Assembly (NCBI RefSeq): GCF_000494755.1
Contig: NC_022657.1
Location: forward strand, 7,346,001-7,410,000
Source: Amorphoplanes friuliensis DSM 7358
Lineage (GTDB): Bacteria > Actinomycetota > Actinomycetes > Mycobacteriales > Micromonosporaceae
Length of the DNA stretch: 64,000 nucleotides
Direction: 5' to 3'
Shown piece after piece: positions 57,282 through 64,000 of the stretch. The notes under the pieces were generated by a model. That model saw only the letters and a list, made by a program, of their open reading frames with translations. It did not search any database and was not told where the DNA came from. Made by a program: the position numbers and the translations under genes. Positions within the stretch are counted from its first letter, which is position 1. Each line of letters starts with the position of its first letter.

Positions 57282-57411
57282 GCCGAGCTGAGCGCGGCGC
57301 CGTCTCGGCGTCACAGGCCCGCTGGCCGCGGCCGCCCTGGACCGGCGTCGGCGTCACAGGCCGAGCCGGACGCGACCTTGGTTTACCGTCATAGGCCGAG
57401 CTGGGCGCGGC
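57276..57411. repeat. Four imperfect 23-bp repeats spanning two convergent gene ends
   Basis: Copies start at 57276, 57311, 57354 and 57389. They share TCAYAGGCC followed by a GC-rich tail (GAGCYG..CGCGGCC). The first copy overlaps the response-regulator stop and the fourth contains the DUF1479 stop. Three of the four, read on the minus strand, encode RxxLGL-stop, the C terminus of the DUF1479 protein. Confidence 0.8.
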
Positions 57412-58624
57412 CTGTCGGCGAGAGGTCGTCGGCGGACGGGCGGCCGGACCAGGTGACCTCGTAGTCCTCGGCCGCGAAGTCGGTCGGGCTGACACCCTTG
57501 AGGAACGCCTCACCGCACTCGGCGGCGTACGCGGCGTTCTTCTCGCACCACGGGCTGGCCGGGATGTACATGACGTTGCCCCAGCCCTGCTGGTCCTCGA
57601 CCGCGCCGACCGAGTGGATCATGTCGCCGTGCCACCACACGGTGTCGCCGGGCTCGACCGCGGGGATCGGTGTCAGGGCGGGCATCAGCGCCGGGTGCCA
57701 GCGTTCGCTGATCGGCAGGGCCTGGCCGTTCGCGGCACCGCACAGGTCGTCGTCGGCCACATCGTCCTGCAACGCGCGCAGCAGCAGGTAGGCCATCGCC
57801 GACGGGATCGGCACGACGTGCAGCACACCCTCGGTCGGCGCCATGTCGGACAGTGCGGTCCAGCCCTGGAACGAGCGGAACGCCGAACACATCACCGTCG
57901 ACTCGTACTCGTGGACGTCGGTGCGGTAGGCGCCGTCCCACGGGTCGTAGGCCTCGGGGTTGCCGGCAAAAACATGACGGAAAACCTTCTGGTACGCGGG
58001 GAGCAGCCACCGCTCGATCGACCCCGAGTCGGTATGGGCCGACAGGCCCGACGAGGTGCTGCCGGGCTCGCGGCGGCGCACGCGGTCCGGGTACGCGGTG
58101 TCGCGGGTGGGGTCGAACCAGATCTTGCCCTCGGATTCGTGCTGCCAGAAGGAGTTGAGGAAGCCGCGGACGGCGACCATGTTGTCGTCCTCACGCGCCT
58201 CCATCTGCGGCCGTGACCAGTAGATCGGGAAGATCGACGGCTTGCTCGCGGCGAGACCACCGAACACGCCGTCGTCGACGTAGCGGTAGGTGTCGGCGAA
58301 GTTGTTGCGGTCCAGGTAGGAGACGAGCTCGGCGTCCCAGGCCTCGGCGCGGGCGCGCGGGAAGGTGCCCTTGACGACCGCGCAGCCGCGGCGGCGGACG
58401 GCCTCGACCGTCTCGGCCGGGACGGTGCCGGCGGCGATGTCGGCGAACCGCACGACCGGCCAGACCTCCTCGCCACGCTCGCGCTGGGCCACCACCTCGG
58501 CGACCTCGGCCCGGACGGCGGCCTCGGCCTGCGCAAACGCGCCGGCGACGTCACCGACCTGAGCGCGGAGCTTGGCCTTGGTCTCGCGGATGGCGGCGGG
58601 GATGTCGTCCGGTGCGGTGATCAC
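57389..58624 (-). CDS. DUF1479 (YbiU-like) oxygenase
   Basis: A 411-residue protein of the YbiU/DUF1479 family, which has a double-stranded beta-helix fold like Fe(II)/2-oxoglutarate oxygenases. Signatures: REDDNMVAVRGFLNSFWQHESEGKIWFDPTRDTAYPDRVRRREPGSTSSGLSAHTDSGSIERWLLPAYQKVFRHVF, with a candidate HxD metal pair in AHTDSG and a distal His in GDTVWWHGDMIHSVGA. The substrate is unknown. It is divergent from a ROK regulator, and the 91-base gap contains a TTAGGTGACCTAA palindrome, so the ROK protein probably controls it. Confidence 0.9.
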   Translation of the reverse strand: MITAPDDIPAAIRETKAKLRAQVGDVAGAFAQAEAAVRAEVAEVVAQRERGEEVWPVVRFADIAAGTVPAETVEAVRRRGCAVVKGTFPRARAEAWDAELVSYLDRNNFADTYRYVDDGVFGGLAASKPSIFPIYWSRPQMEAREDDNMVAVRGFLNSFWQHESEGKIWFDPTRDTAYPDRVRRREPGSTSSGLSAHTDSGSIERWLLPAYQKVFRHVFAGNPEAYDPWDGAYRTDVHEYESTVMCSAFRSFQGWTALSDMAPTEGVLHVVPIPSAMAYLLLRALQDDVADDDLCGAANGQALPISERWHPALMPALTPIPAVEPGDTVWWHGDMIHSVGAVEDQQGWGNVMYIPASPWCEKNAAYAAECGEAFLKGVSPTDFAAEDYEVTWSGRPSADDLSPTGRAQLGL

Positions 58625-58648
58625 TGGGTGCCTCCCTGGGCGATTTGA

Positions 58649-58661
58649 TTAGGTGACCTAA
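58649..58661. promoter_or_regulatory. Palindrome TTAGGTGACCTAA in the DUF1479/ROK control region
   Basis: A perfect 6-bp inverted repeat around a central G. A second CCTAA lies 12 bases further on, in TGTCCTAATGTAAGAG. It lies 25 bases before the DUF1479 start and 54 bases before the ROK start, the expected place for the ROK operator. Confidence 0.6.
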
Positions 58662-58715
58662 CTAGAAGCTTGTCCTAATGTAAGAGAGGCACGGGGAAGA
58701 TCACAAGGGGTGGGT

Positions 58716-59822
58716 GTGAACGAAGTCGGCCGAGCACTGCCGCAGACGGTTCTCCGCGAAGCCACCGACCGCCGCCTCCTCGACGAAACCATCCGCCAGG
58801 GCCGCACCACCCGCGCCGAGCTCGCCGACGTCACCGGCTACTCGAGGCCCACGGTTTCGGAAGCTGTCCGTCGCCTGGTCGAGGCCGGCCTGCTCGACGC
58901 AACAGGCCTCAAGGAGACCGGCCGCCGCGGTCGCGTCGGCACGTTCTACTCGCTGGGCGCGCAGGCCGGCTGGGTCCTGGGCCTCGAACTCGACCAGTCC
59001 GGCGTCCACGCCCGCACCGCCGACCTCTCCGGTGCCACCCTGTCCGATCTCCGCCGCCGCCCGACCCCGCCGGGCGACGTGTCCGCGCTGGTCGAGAGCG
59101 TGCGCGCGGCGGTCCAGGCGATCCCCGCGGGGGCGGGTCCGCTGCGCGCGGTCGGCGTCTCGATCGCCAACCCGGTCGACCCGGTCACGCACCAGACGGT
59201 CCCCCTGGCCGGTACGCCGTTCCCGGAAGGTCTCCTCAGCCCGACCTCGATGATCGGCGACCTGGTCAAAGCCCCGGTCCTGGTCGACAACGACGTCAAC
59301 CTCGCCGCGCTCGCCGAACACCGCGCCGGCCGGGCGACGGGCGAGGCCAGCTTCGCGTACGTCTACGTCGGAGCCGGTCTCGGCGTCGGCCTCTACATCG
59401 GCGACCAGTTGATCCGCGGAGCCCACGGGCTGGCCGGCGAGATCGGCTACCTGCCGGGCGCGTCGGCACCGACGATCGCGGCCGACCTTGCTGCCGGTGG
59501 ACTCGGCCGTACCGATGCGCCTTCGAACGACGTAGCAGCGGCGTTGATGTTGCTCGACCGCGGCGACGAGGCTGCGCTGCGGGTGCTCGCGGAGGCGGTG
59601 GCACGGGCGATCAACTCGGTGGCTGCGGTGGTCGATCCGGCACTGGTGCTGCTGGGCGGGCCGGTGGGGACACATCCGGCGCTGCTCCCCCGGGTGCGGG
59701 AGGCTATCTCGTTTCCTGGGCCGACCCGGATCGAGTACGGAGGGCTGGGGACGGACGCTGCGCTGCACGGCGCTGTACAGGTGGCCGTCGAGCATGCGCG
59801 GGCGGCCGCGGTCGCGGTCTGA
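58716..59822 (+). CDS. ROK-family transcriptional regulator (NagC/XylR type)
   Basis: A 368-residue protein (GTG 58716, or GTG 58710). The N-terminal winged HTH is LREATDRRLLDETIRQGRTTRAELADVTGYSRPTVSEAVRRLVEAGLLDATGLKETGRRGRVGTFYSL. The ROK sugar-kinase-like domain follows: GVSIANPVDPVTHQTVPL, VLVDNDVNLAALAEHRAGRATGEASFAYVYVGAGLGVGLYIGDQLIRGAHGLAGEIGYLP and a C-terminal ALVLLGGPVGTH. The usual CxCG zinc site is absent, as in a subset of regulatory ROK proteins. It is likely to repress the divergent DUF1479 gene in response to a sugar. Confidence 0.9.
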   Translation: MNEVGRALPQTVLREATDRRLLDETIRQGRTTRAELADVTGYSRPTVSEAVRRLVEAGLLDATGLKETGRRGRVGTFYSLGAQAGWVLGLELDQSGVHARTADLSGATLSDLRRRPTPPGDVSALVESVRAAVQAIPAGAGPLRAVGVSIANPVDPVTHQTVPLAGTPFPEGLLSPTSMIGDLVKAPVLVDNDVNLAALAEHRAGRATGEASFAYVYVGAGLGVGLYIGDQLIRGAHGLAGEIGYLPGASAPTIAADLAAGGLGRTDAPSNDVAAALMLLDRGDEAALRVLAEAVARAINSVAAVVDPALVLLGGPVGTHPALLPRVREAISFPGPTRIEYGGLGTDAALHGAVQVAVEHARAAAVAV

Positions 59823-59829
59823 CTCAGCC

Positions 59830-60248
59830 CAGCCCAGTCCGGCACATCCCAACGCGGCGCAACCCAGCGCGGCGCAACCCAGCGCGGCGCAACCCAGCGC
59901 GGCGCAACCCAGCGCGGCGCAGCCCGGCGCGGCCCGGCGCGGCCCGGCGCGGCCCGGCGCAGCCCGGCGCAGCGCGGCGCAGCCCGGCGCAGCCCAAGAC
60001 ATCCCAGCACGCCCCAAACCCAACTCAACGCGGCGAAGCCCAGCGCAACCGGCCCGGCACCTTCCAGCGCGGCGCAGCCCGGCCCGGCGCGGCCCGGCGC
60101 AGCCCGGCGCGGCCCGCCGCAGCCCGGCGCAGCCCGGCGCAGCCCGGCCCGGCGCAGCCCGGCGCAGCCCGGCCCGGCGCAGCCCGGCGCAGCCCGGCCC
60201 GGCGCGGCCCGCCGCAGCCCGGCGCGGAGCAGCCCCGGCGTGGCGCAG
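59830..60248. repeat. About 420 bp of GC-rich short tandem repeats
   Basis: The stretch begins with six near-perfect 15-bp units (about 59852-59941, CAACCCAGCGCGGCG-like) and continues as 5- and 10-bp units (CGGCG/CAGCC) in changing order. Open frames exist on both strands only because of the repeat and lack any domain. The array fills most of the gap between the ROK gene and the L7/L12-like gene, which holds no other recognisable gene. Confidence 0.9.
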
Positions 60249-60274
60249 CCGGTTAGTAAACACTTACTAACCGG
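60249..60274. promoter_or_regulatory. Perfect 11-bp inverted repeat (operator or terminator)
   Basis: CCGGTTAGTAA and TTACTAACCGG flank ACAC. The TTAGTAA core is unlike the GC-rich surroundings. The spacing suits a TetR-family operator, about 110 bases before the next gene, but it could also end transcription from the ROK side. No TetR gene is adjacent. Confidence 0.6.
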
Positions 60275-60382
60275 GGCGTCGGCGTCCCGCACGCGGTAGC
60301 AGCAGGCGGTTTGGCGCCCGGTATTCGCCTTTCCAGGTGACGACTCCCGCCTTCCTACTTCGTACGATGTCGTGCGATAGCG

Positions 60383-60916
60383 GTGACCGAGGGGCGGAAA
60401 TCTGTGGTTGACGAACCGGAGCGCGCACCCGCCAGCCGCCCGGCCCGTGTCATCGCAGGGATGCTTCGCCGCGCCGCTCCGCGCCTCATCGTTGTTGTCG
60501 GGCTGAACGCTTTGAGCGCCTTCTCCTCAGCCGTGACTCCCGAGCTGGTGGCTTACACGATCCAGTCGTTGGCTTTTGTTCTGGTCTTCGGCGCTCTGGG
60601 GTCGAGGGAATGGTGGCGCTATGTGCGGCACGGCAACCCGGCGCCGTGGCAGGTAGCGCATGGGGGCGCCACCGCGGTGTTTGTCACCGACCCCGGGCGG
60701 GACCGTTTTCAGGTGGTTGCGCAGCTGAGGGAGCACGGTGGCCTGGATTTTGGTCAGGCACTTCAGCGGGCCGAGGATCCCTCCCGACCGGTCTGGGACG
60801 ACCTGACCAGCGAGAGCGCCGACCGGCTCGGTGCCGTCCTGGTCGACGCGGGTGCGAGCGTGGTCGTGAAACCGCGGCCGAGCCCTTCCTGGGCCCGCGA
60901 TGTCACCGGCCGATGA
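60383..60916 (+). CDS. Membrane protein with L7/L12 C-terminal-like domain
   Basis: A 177-residue protein (GTG 60383). Two hydrophobic segments (about 34-50 and 55-73) are followed by a soluble C-terminal domain (about 107-163) that strongly resembles the C-terminal domain of ribosomal protein L7/L12: RFQVVAQLREHGGLDFGQALQRAEDPSRPVWDDLTSESADRLGAVLVDAGASVVVK. The pattern is strand, helix with GL...A..L, VW..LT.E.A..L...L..AGA.V.VK. In ribosomes this domain contacts translation factors. Here it is membrane-tethered and its role is unknown. cobF follows after 44 bases on the same strand. Confidence 0.65.
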   Translation: MTEGRKSVVDEPERAPASRPARVIAGMLRRAAPRLIVVVGLNALSAFSSAVTPELVAYTIQSLAFVLVFGALGSREWWRYVRHGNPAPWQVAHGGATAVFVTDPGRDRFQVVAQLREHGGLDFGQALQRAEDPSRPVWDDLTSESADRLGAVLVDAGASVVVKPRPSPSWARDVTGR

Positions 60917-60960
60917 GGGTCCCGCGGTGACAGGTCCGCGGTGTGGGGCAGACTGCTGGG

Positions 60961-61719
60961 GTGCGGAAGATCTACGTGATCGGGATCGGTGCGGGTGATC
61001 CGGACCAGCTGACCCTGCAGGCGGCGAAGGCCATCGGCCGGACCGACGTGTTTTTTCTCCTCGACAAGGGCGAGGCCAAGGAAAGCATGATCGAGCTGCG
61101 CCGCAAGATGCTCAAGGCTTACGGCCGTCCGAGCCGGCGCATCGCCGAGGGCCGCGACCCCGACCGTAACCGCGCCCCTGCCGACTACGAGGGCACCATC
61201 GCCGACTGGCGGCACCGCCGTTCCGAGGTCACCGAGGCCTTGATCAGTGAGCACCTGCTCGACGAGGAGACGGGTGCGTTCCTCGTCTGGGGTGATCCGT
61301 CGCTCTACGACTCGACGATCAGCATTCTGGACGAGATCCTGGCGCGTGGCGCGACCACCTTCGAGTACGAGGTGATCCCCGGCGTCAGCAGCGTGTCGAC
61401 CCTCGCCGCGCGGCACAAGATCGGCCTGAACCGGGTCGGTCAGCCGTTCCAGGTCACGACCGGCCGGCGTCTGGCCGAGGAGTGGCCGGCCGGCGTGGAC
61501 GACGTAGTGGTCATGCTCGACGCGCACCAGACGTTCGGCACGGTCGACGGGGCGAATGTCGACATCTTCTGGGGCGCCTACCTCGGCACCGAGGACGAGC
61601 TGCTCGTCTCCGGCCCGCTCGACGAGGTAGCCGACGAGATTCGCCGGGTGCGTGCGGAGGCTCGCGAGCGCCACGGCTGGATCATGGACACCTACCTGCT
61701 ACGTCGCCGTCAGGGCTGA
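60961..61719 (+). CDS. cobF: Precorrin-6A synthase (deacetylating)
   Basis: A 252-residue SAM-dependent tetrapyrrole methylase: KIYVIGIGAGDPDQLTLQAAKAIGRTDVFFLLDKGEAKESMIELRRKML, the GDPSLYDSTISILDEIL SAM-binding loop, YEVIPGVSSVSTLAARHKIGLNRVGQPFQVTTGRRL, and C-terminal WIMDTYLLRRRQG. CobF methylates C-1 and removes the acetyl side chain in aerobic cobalamin synthesis. GTG 60961 fits the family start. GTG 60943 is in frame with no better signal. The 3' end overlaps the convergent HEAT-like gene by 21 bases. cobN lies 930 bases away on the opposite strand. Confidence 0.9.
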   Translation: MRKIYVIGIGAGDPDQLTLQAAKAIGRTDVFFLLDKGEAKESMIELRRKMLKAYGRPSRRIAEGRDPDRNRAPADYEGTIADWRHRRSEVTEALISEHLLDEETGAFLVWGDPSLYDSTISILDEILARGATTFEYEVIPGVSSVSTLAARHKIGLNRVGQPFQVTTGRRLAEEWPAGVDDVVVMLDAHQTFGTVDGANVDIFWGAYLGTEDELLVSGPLDEVADEIRRVRAEARERHGWIMDTYLLRRRQG

Positions 61720-62652
61720 GCGGCACTCTGCCCGGTCGTAGGGCAGTCCGGCCTGCCGGTACACCAGCCCGACGCTGCCGTTGGCCGGATCCCACAGATC
61801 ATCGTTCGCCACCAGCGCCCGGACCAGCTCACGCTGGGCGTCGTCCAACCGACCCCGGTACGGCCGCAGAAAAGCAAACGCCACCAGCGGCCCCCAGTCG
61901 TCCCCGAACCCGGTCCACCGTGCGCGGGCAACAACGGCGCACGCGGCCTCGGATATCTCCGCGAAGCTTCCCGCCACCCGTATCGCCGCGCCCACCAGCT
62001 CCGACACGTGAACGCCGCGCGGTGGAGGCGTCCGCAGCGCCGCCAGGATGATCCGCCGGGCAGCCGGCTCGTCCTCCGTGGCCAGCGCGGCCCGCAACCG
62101 CACCGCCGGATCCGGGTCGTCGAGCCGGTCACGAACGTCCTCACCCAGCTCAGCCAGCAACCGCACCCAGTCCGCCGCTCCCGGCGCGGCCAGGGGACCC
62201 GGAGGAAACTCGGCGGCCTGGCGTCGGATCGCGGCGGCGAGCTCGGCACGCTGCGCGGCCAGGAGTGGTGTGCAAGCCATTGCCACCAGGCTGTCCGCCA
62301 GGGGAAACGGCAGGCCCCACTCGAGCATCGGCTGTATCGCCGCATAGACCTCGGCCACGGCTTCACCGAGTTCGGCCGAATACAGCACGCATCGGCCGGC
62401 GTAGCCGAGGAACTCGATCAGGCCGTCGACCACGTCCGGGTGGGCGCGGCCGTCGACGAGAAGCGCACCGACGGCGCGGACCACCGGTGGCGCGGCCGTT
62501 TCGGGGGAACCCTGGTGCAGCACCGCCACTTCGAGATGTTCCAACGCCGCCCGCCGCGCCTCGGGGTCACCGTGCTCGAGGGCTTCGAGGTGCTTCGGTG
62601 TGTCCGTCGCGCGGCCGTAGGCGTGGCGGAGTGTGAACCAGTCCGGTGTTAT
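61699..62652 (-). CDS. HEAT-like repeat protein, apparently starting at AUA
   Basis: A 317-residue all-helical protein with HEAT-type helix pairs. Family similarity begins at DWFTLRHAYGRATDTPKHLEALEHGDPEARRAALEHL, the opening of actinobacterial HEAT-containing proteins (W..L.HAYG.A.D.P). Between the cobN stop and this conserved segment there is no ATG, GTG or TTG in frame. The nearest upstream one (62787) would overlap cobN by 139 bases. ATA at 62650-62652 has GGAGG seven bases upstream and overlaps the cobN stop (GAATAAC), so it is the best candidate start. The role is probably a scaffold, not obviously linked to cobalamin. Confidence 0.72.
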   Translation of the reverse strand: MTPDWFTLRHAYGRATDTPKHLEALEHGDPEARRAALEHLEVAVLHQGSPETAAPPVVRAVGALLVDGRAHPDVVDGLIEFLGYAGRCVLYSAELGEAVAEVYAAIQPMLEWGLPFPLADSLVAMACTPLLAAQRAELAAAIRRQAAEFPPGPLAAPGAADWVRLLAELGEDVRDRLDDPDPAVRLRAALATEDEPAARRIILAALRTPPPRGVHVSELVGAAIRVAGSFAEISEAACAVVARARWTGFGDDWGPLVAFAFLRPYRGRLDDAQRELVRALVANDDLWDPANGSVGLVYRQAGLPYDRAECRSALTAT

Positions 62653-64000
62653 TCGTCGCCCTCCAGATCGCCTTCGGTCTGGAGGTAGACCTGTTGGAGG
62701 GCGGCCAGGGTGTCCGGGTCGGGAGAGTCCCAGAGTTTGCGGTCCGCGGCCTCCAGCAGTCGTTCCGTGATGCTGTGCAGGGCCCACGGGTTCGACTGGG
62801 TCATGAACTTCTGGTTTTCCGGGTCGAGGACGTACGTCGCGGCCAGCTGCTCGTACATCCAGTCGGCGACCACGCCCGCGGTGGCGTCGTACCCGAAGAG
62901 GTAGTCGACCGTTGCGGCCAGTTCGAAGGCGCCCTTGTAACCGTGGCGGCGCATCGCGGCGATCCAGCGCGGGTTGACCACGCGGGCGCGGAAGACGCGG
63001 GCGGTCTCCTCGGTCAGGCTGCGGGTCTTGGTGGCGTCCGGGTTGGTGGAGTCGCCGATGTACGCCGCCGGCGCCCGCCCGGTCAGCGCCCGCACCGTGG
63101 CGATCATGCCGCCGTGGTACTGGAAGTAGTCGTCGGAGTCGGCGATGTCGTGCTCGCGGGTGTCGATGTTCTTCGCCGCGACCTCGATCCGCCGGTACGC
63201 GGTTTCCATGTCACCCCGCGCCTCGACGCCGTCCAGTCCGCGACCGTAGGCAAAACCGCCCCACACGGCGTAGACCTCGGCCAGATCCGCGTCGCCGCGC
63301 CAGTTGCGGCTGTCGATCAGGGGCAGGATGCCCGCGCCGTACGCACCGGGCCGTGAGCCGAAGATGCGTGTGGTCGCCTGGCGCCACGTCTTCTCCGCGG
63401 TGACGTCCGCGAGGGCGTGCGCCCGCACGAAGTTCTGCTCCAGCGGCTCGTCGAGACCCGCGACCAGGCCGACGGCGTCGTCCAGCATCGCCACCACGTG
63501 CGGGAACGCGTCGCGGAAGAAGCCGGAGATGCGGACCGTCACGTCGATGCGGGGCCGGCCGAGCTCGTCGAGCGTGATCGGCTCCATGCCCGTCACGCGA
63601 CGTGAGGCCTGGTCCCAGATCGGGCGTACGCCCATCAGCGCCAGGATCTCGGCGATGTCGTCACCCGCCGTGCGCATGGCGCTGGTGCCCCAGGCCGAGA
63701 GCCCGACGGACCGCGGCCAGTCGCCGTAGTCGCTGCGGTAGCGGGTGAGCAGCGACTCCGCCATGGCCTGCCCGGTCTCCCAGGCCAGCATGCTCGGGAT
63801 GGCCTTGGGGTCGACGGAGTAGAAGTTGCGGCCGGTCGGGAGCACGTTGATCAGGCCGCGCAGCGGTGAGCCGCTCGGCCCGGCCGGCACGTATCCGCCG
63901 TCGAGGGCGTGCAGGACGTTGGTCAGCTCGTCGGTCGTTCGCGCGAGCCGGGGCACCACCTCGGTGGCGGCAAAACGCAGGACGTTCGCCACCGTCTCGT
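62649..64000 (-). CDS. cobN: Cobaltochelatase subunit CobN, C-terminal part (partial)
   Basis: The last about 450 residues of CobN; the gene continues beyond the window end. Signatures: GGYVPAGPSGSPLRGLINVLPTGRNFYSVDPKAIPSMLAWETGQAMAESLL, YGDWPRSVGLSAWGTSAMRT, DVTVRISGFFRDAFPHVVAMLDDAVGLVAGLDEPLEQNFVRAH, IFGSRPGAYGAGILPLIDSRNW, HDIADSDDYFQYHGGMIATVRALTG and RWIAAMRRHGYKGAFELAATVDYLFGYDA. CobN is the large subunit that inserts cobalt into hydrogenobyrinic acid a,c-diamide with CobS and CobT. The stop overlaps the HEAT-like gene's AUA start. Confidence 0.93.
   Translation of the reverse strand, partial: ETVANVLRFAATEVVPRLARTTDELTNVLHALDGGYVPAGPSGSPLRGLINVLPTGRNFYSVDPKAIPSMLAWETGQAMAESLLTRYRSDYGDWPRSVGLSAWGTSAMRTAGDDIAEILALMGVRPIWDQASRRVTGMEPITLDELGRPRIDVTVRISGFFRDAFPHVVAMLDDAVGLVAGLDEPLEQNFVRAHALADVTAEKTWRQATTRIFGSRPGAYGAGILPLIDSRNWRGDADLAEVYAVWGGFAYGRGLDGVEARGDMETAYRRIEVAAKNIDTREHDIADSDDYFQYHGGMIATVRALTGRAPAAYIGDSTNPDATKTRSLTEETARVFRARVVNPRWIAAMRRHGYKGAFELAATVDYLFGYDATAGVVADWMYEQLAATYVLDPENQKFMTQSNPWALHSITERLLEAADRKLWDSPDPDTLAALQQVYLQTEGDLEGDE

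Noticed and set aside
59830..60248. CRISPR array
   Set aside because: Units are 5-15 bp without unique spacers of about 30 bp, and no cas genes are nearby.
58701..60263. Ala/Arg/Gly-rich repeat protein frames over the tandem array on both strands
   Set aside because: The composition comes from the short repeats; no start signal and no domain. The minus-strand frame runs through the ROK gene.
1..64000. tRNA, rRNA or insertion-sequence genes
   Set aside because: No T-loop/acceptor pairs, rRNA motifs or transposase motifs were found by eye. The only repeats are the short ones listed and the copied gene fragments.

Overview
The window is GC-rich (about 70%), densely coded DNA with the strong G/C third-position preference of an actinobacterium. 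F420-type oxidoreductases (two PPOX-class flavoproteins and a luciferase-like monooxygenase), a DUF3558 lipoprotein, a HAIR element, an actinobacterial LexA box, NACHT and HEAT-repeat proteins, many secreted glycosidases with discoidin or CBM6 modules, and cobF/cobN all fit this. A soil or plant-litter Micromonosporaceae member (Actinoplanes-like) is my best guess. That is inference from gene content, not a computed placement. I see no tRNA, rRNA, insertion sequence, integrase or CRISPR array.

Layout. 1-8.2 kb: the tail of a secreted discoidin-containing protein, a small PPOX flavoprotein, a VOC protein, a 1040-residue NACHT NTPase, and a secreted GH92 mannosidase behind a perfect 16-bp LacI-type palindrome. 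8.3-13.7 kb: a membrane GGDEF-EAL c-di-GMP protein, then an ornithine/diaminopimelate-type decarboxylase overlapping an MFS transporter. 13.7-19 kb: three related small membrane-anchored proteins, an S1 protease, a lipoprotein, an M1 metallopeptidase, and a small gene graveyard where copied pieces of neighbours have overwritten the 3' end of the peptidase gene. 19-27.7 kb: DUF72 with an ArsR regulator, a dienelactone-hydrolase-like protein, DM13, and a lipid-modification operon (FAD oxidoreductase, DUF1365, two cyclopropane-synthase-like methyltransferases, DUF1295).

28-32.3 kb: a beta-glucan module made of a GH16 glucanase with two discoidin domains, a discoidin-DUF1996 protein and a LacI regulator. 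With a GH64 beta-1,3-glucanase at 50 kb they form a probable regulon, because related AGCGCT-centred operators lie before GH16, lacI and GH64. 32.3-37.7 kb: an uncharacterised membrane protein, an SDR, a HEPN/Toprim-type protein preceded by a coiled-coil protein (candidate defence pair), a TPR protein, a PPOX protein, and a MerR regulator with a Cys-rich partner. 37.8-45.7 kb: an uncharacterised sugar-catabolic locus with an ABC importer, an aldolase and two PfkB kinases in one operon, divergent from an FAD oxidase and a YhfZ-like regulator.

45.7-54.3 kb: a double GNAT, a DHNP/HAHF hydrolase candidate, an LLM oxidoreductase, a DUF3558 lipoprotein, GH64, an anchored CBM6 protein, Hsp20 under a HAIR element, a cupin, and dinB under a LexA box. 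54.3-64 kb: a two-component system whose kinase carries an 18-bp minisatellite, a DUF1479 oxygenase divergent from a ROK regulator, about 430 bp of GC-rich short tandem repeats, a membrane protein with an L7/L12-like C-terminal domain, cobF, a HEAT-like protein that seems to start at AUA, and the 3' part of cobN, which runs off the window.

Two recurrent structural features stand out. Five of twelve convergent gene pairs have stop codons interlocked in a 4-bp CTAG/TTAG overlap, and carbohydrate genes repeatedly carry LacI-type palindromes.
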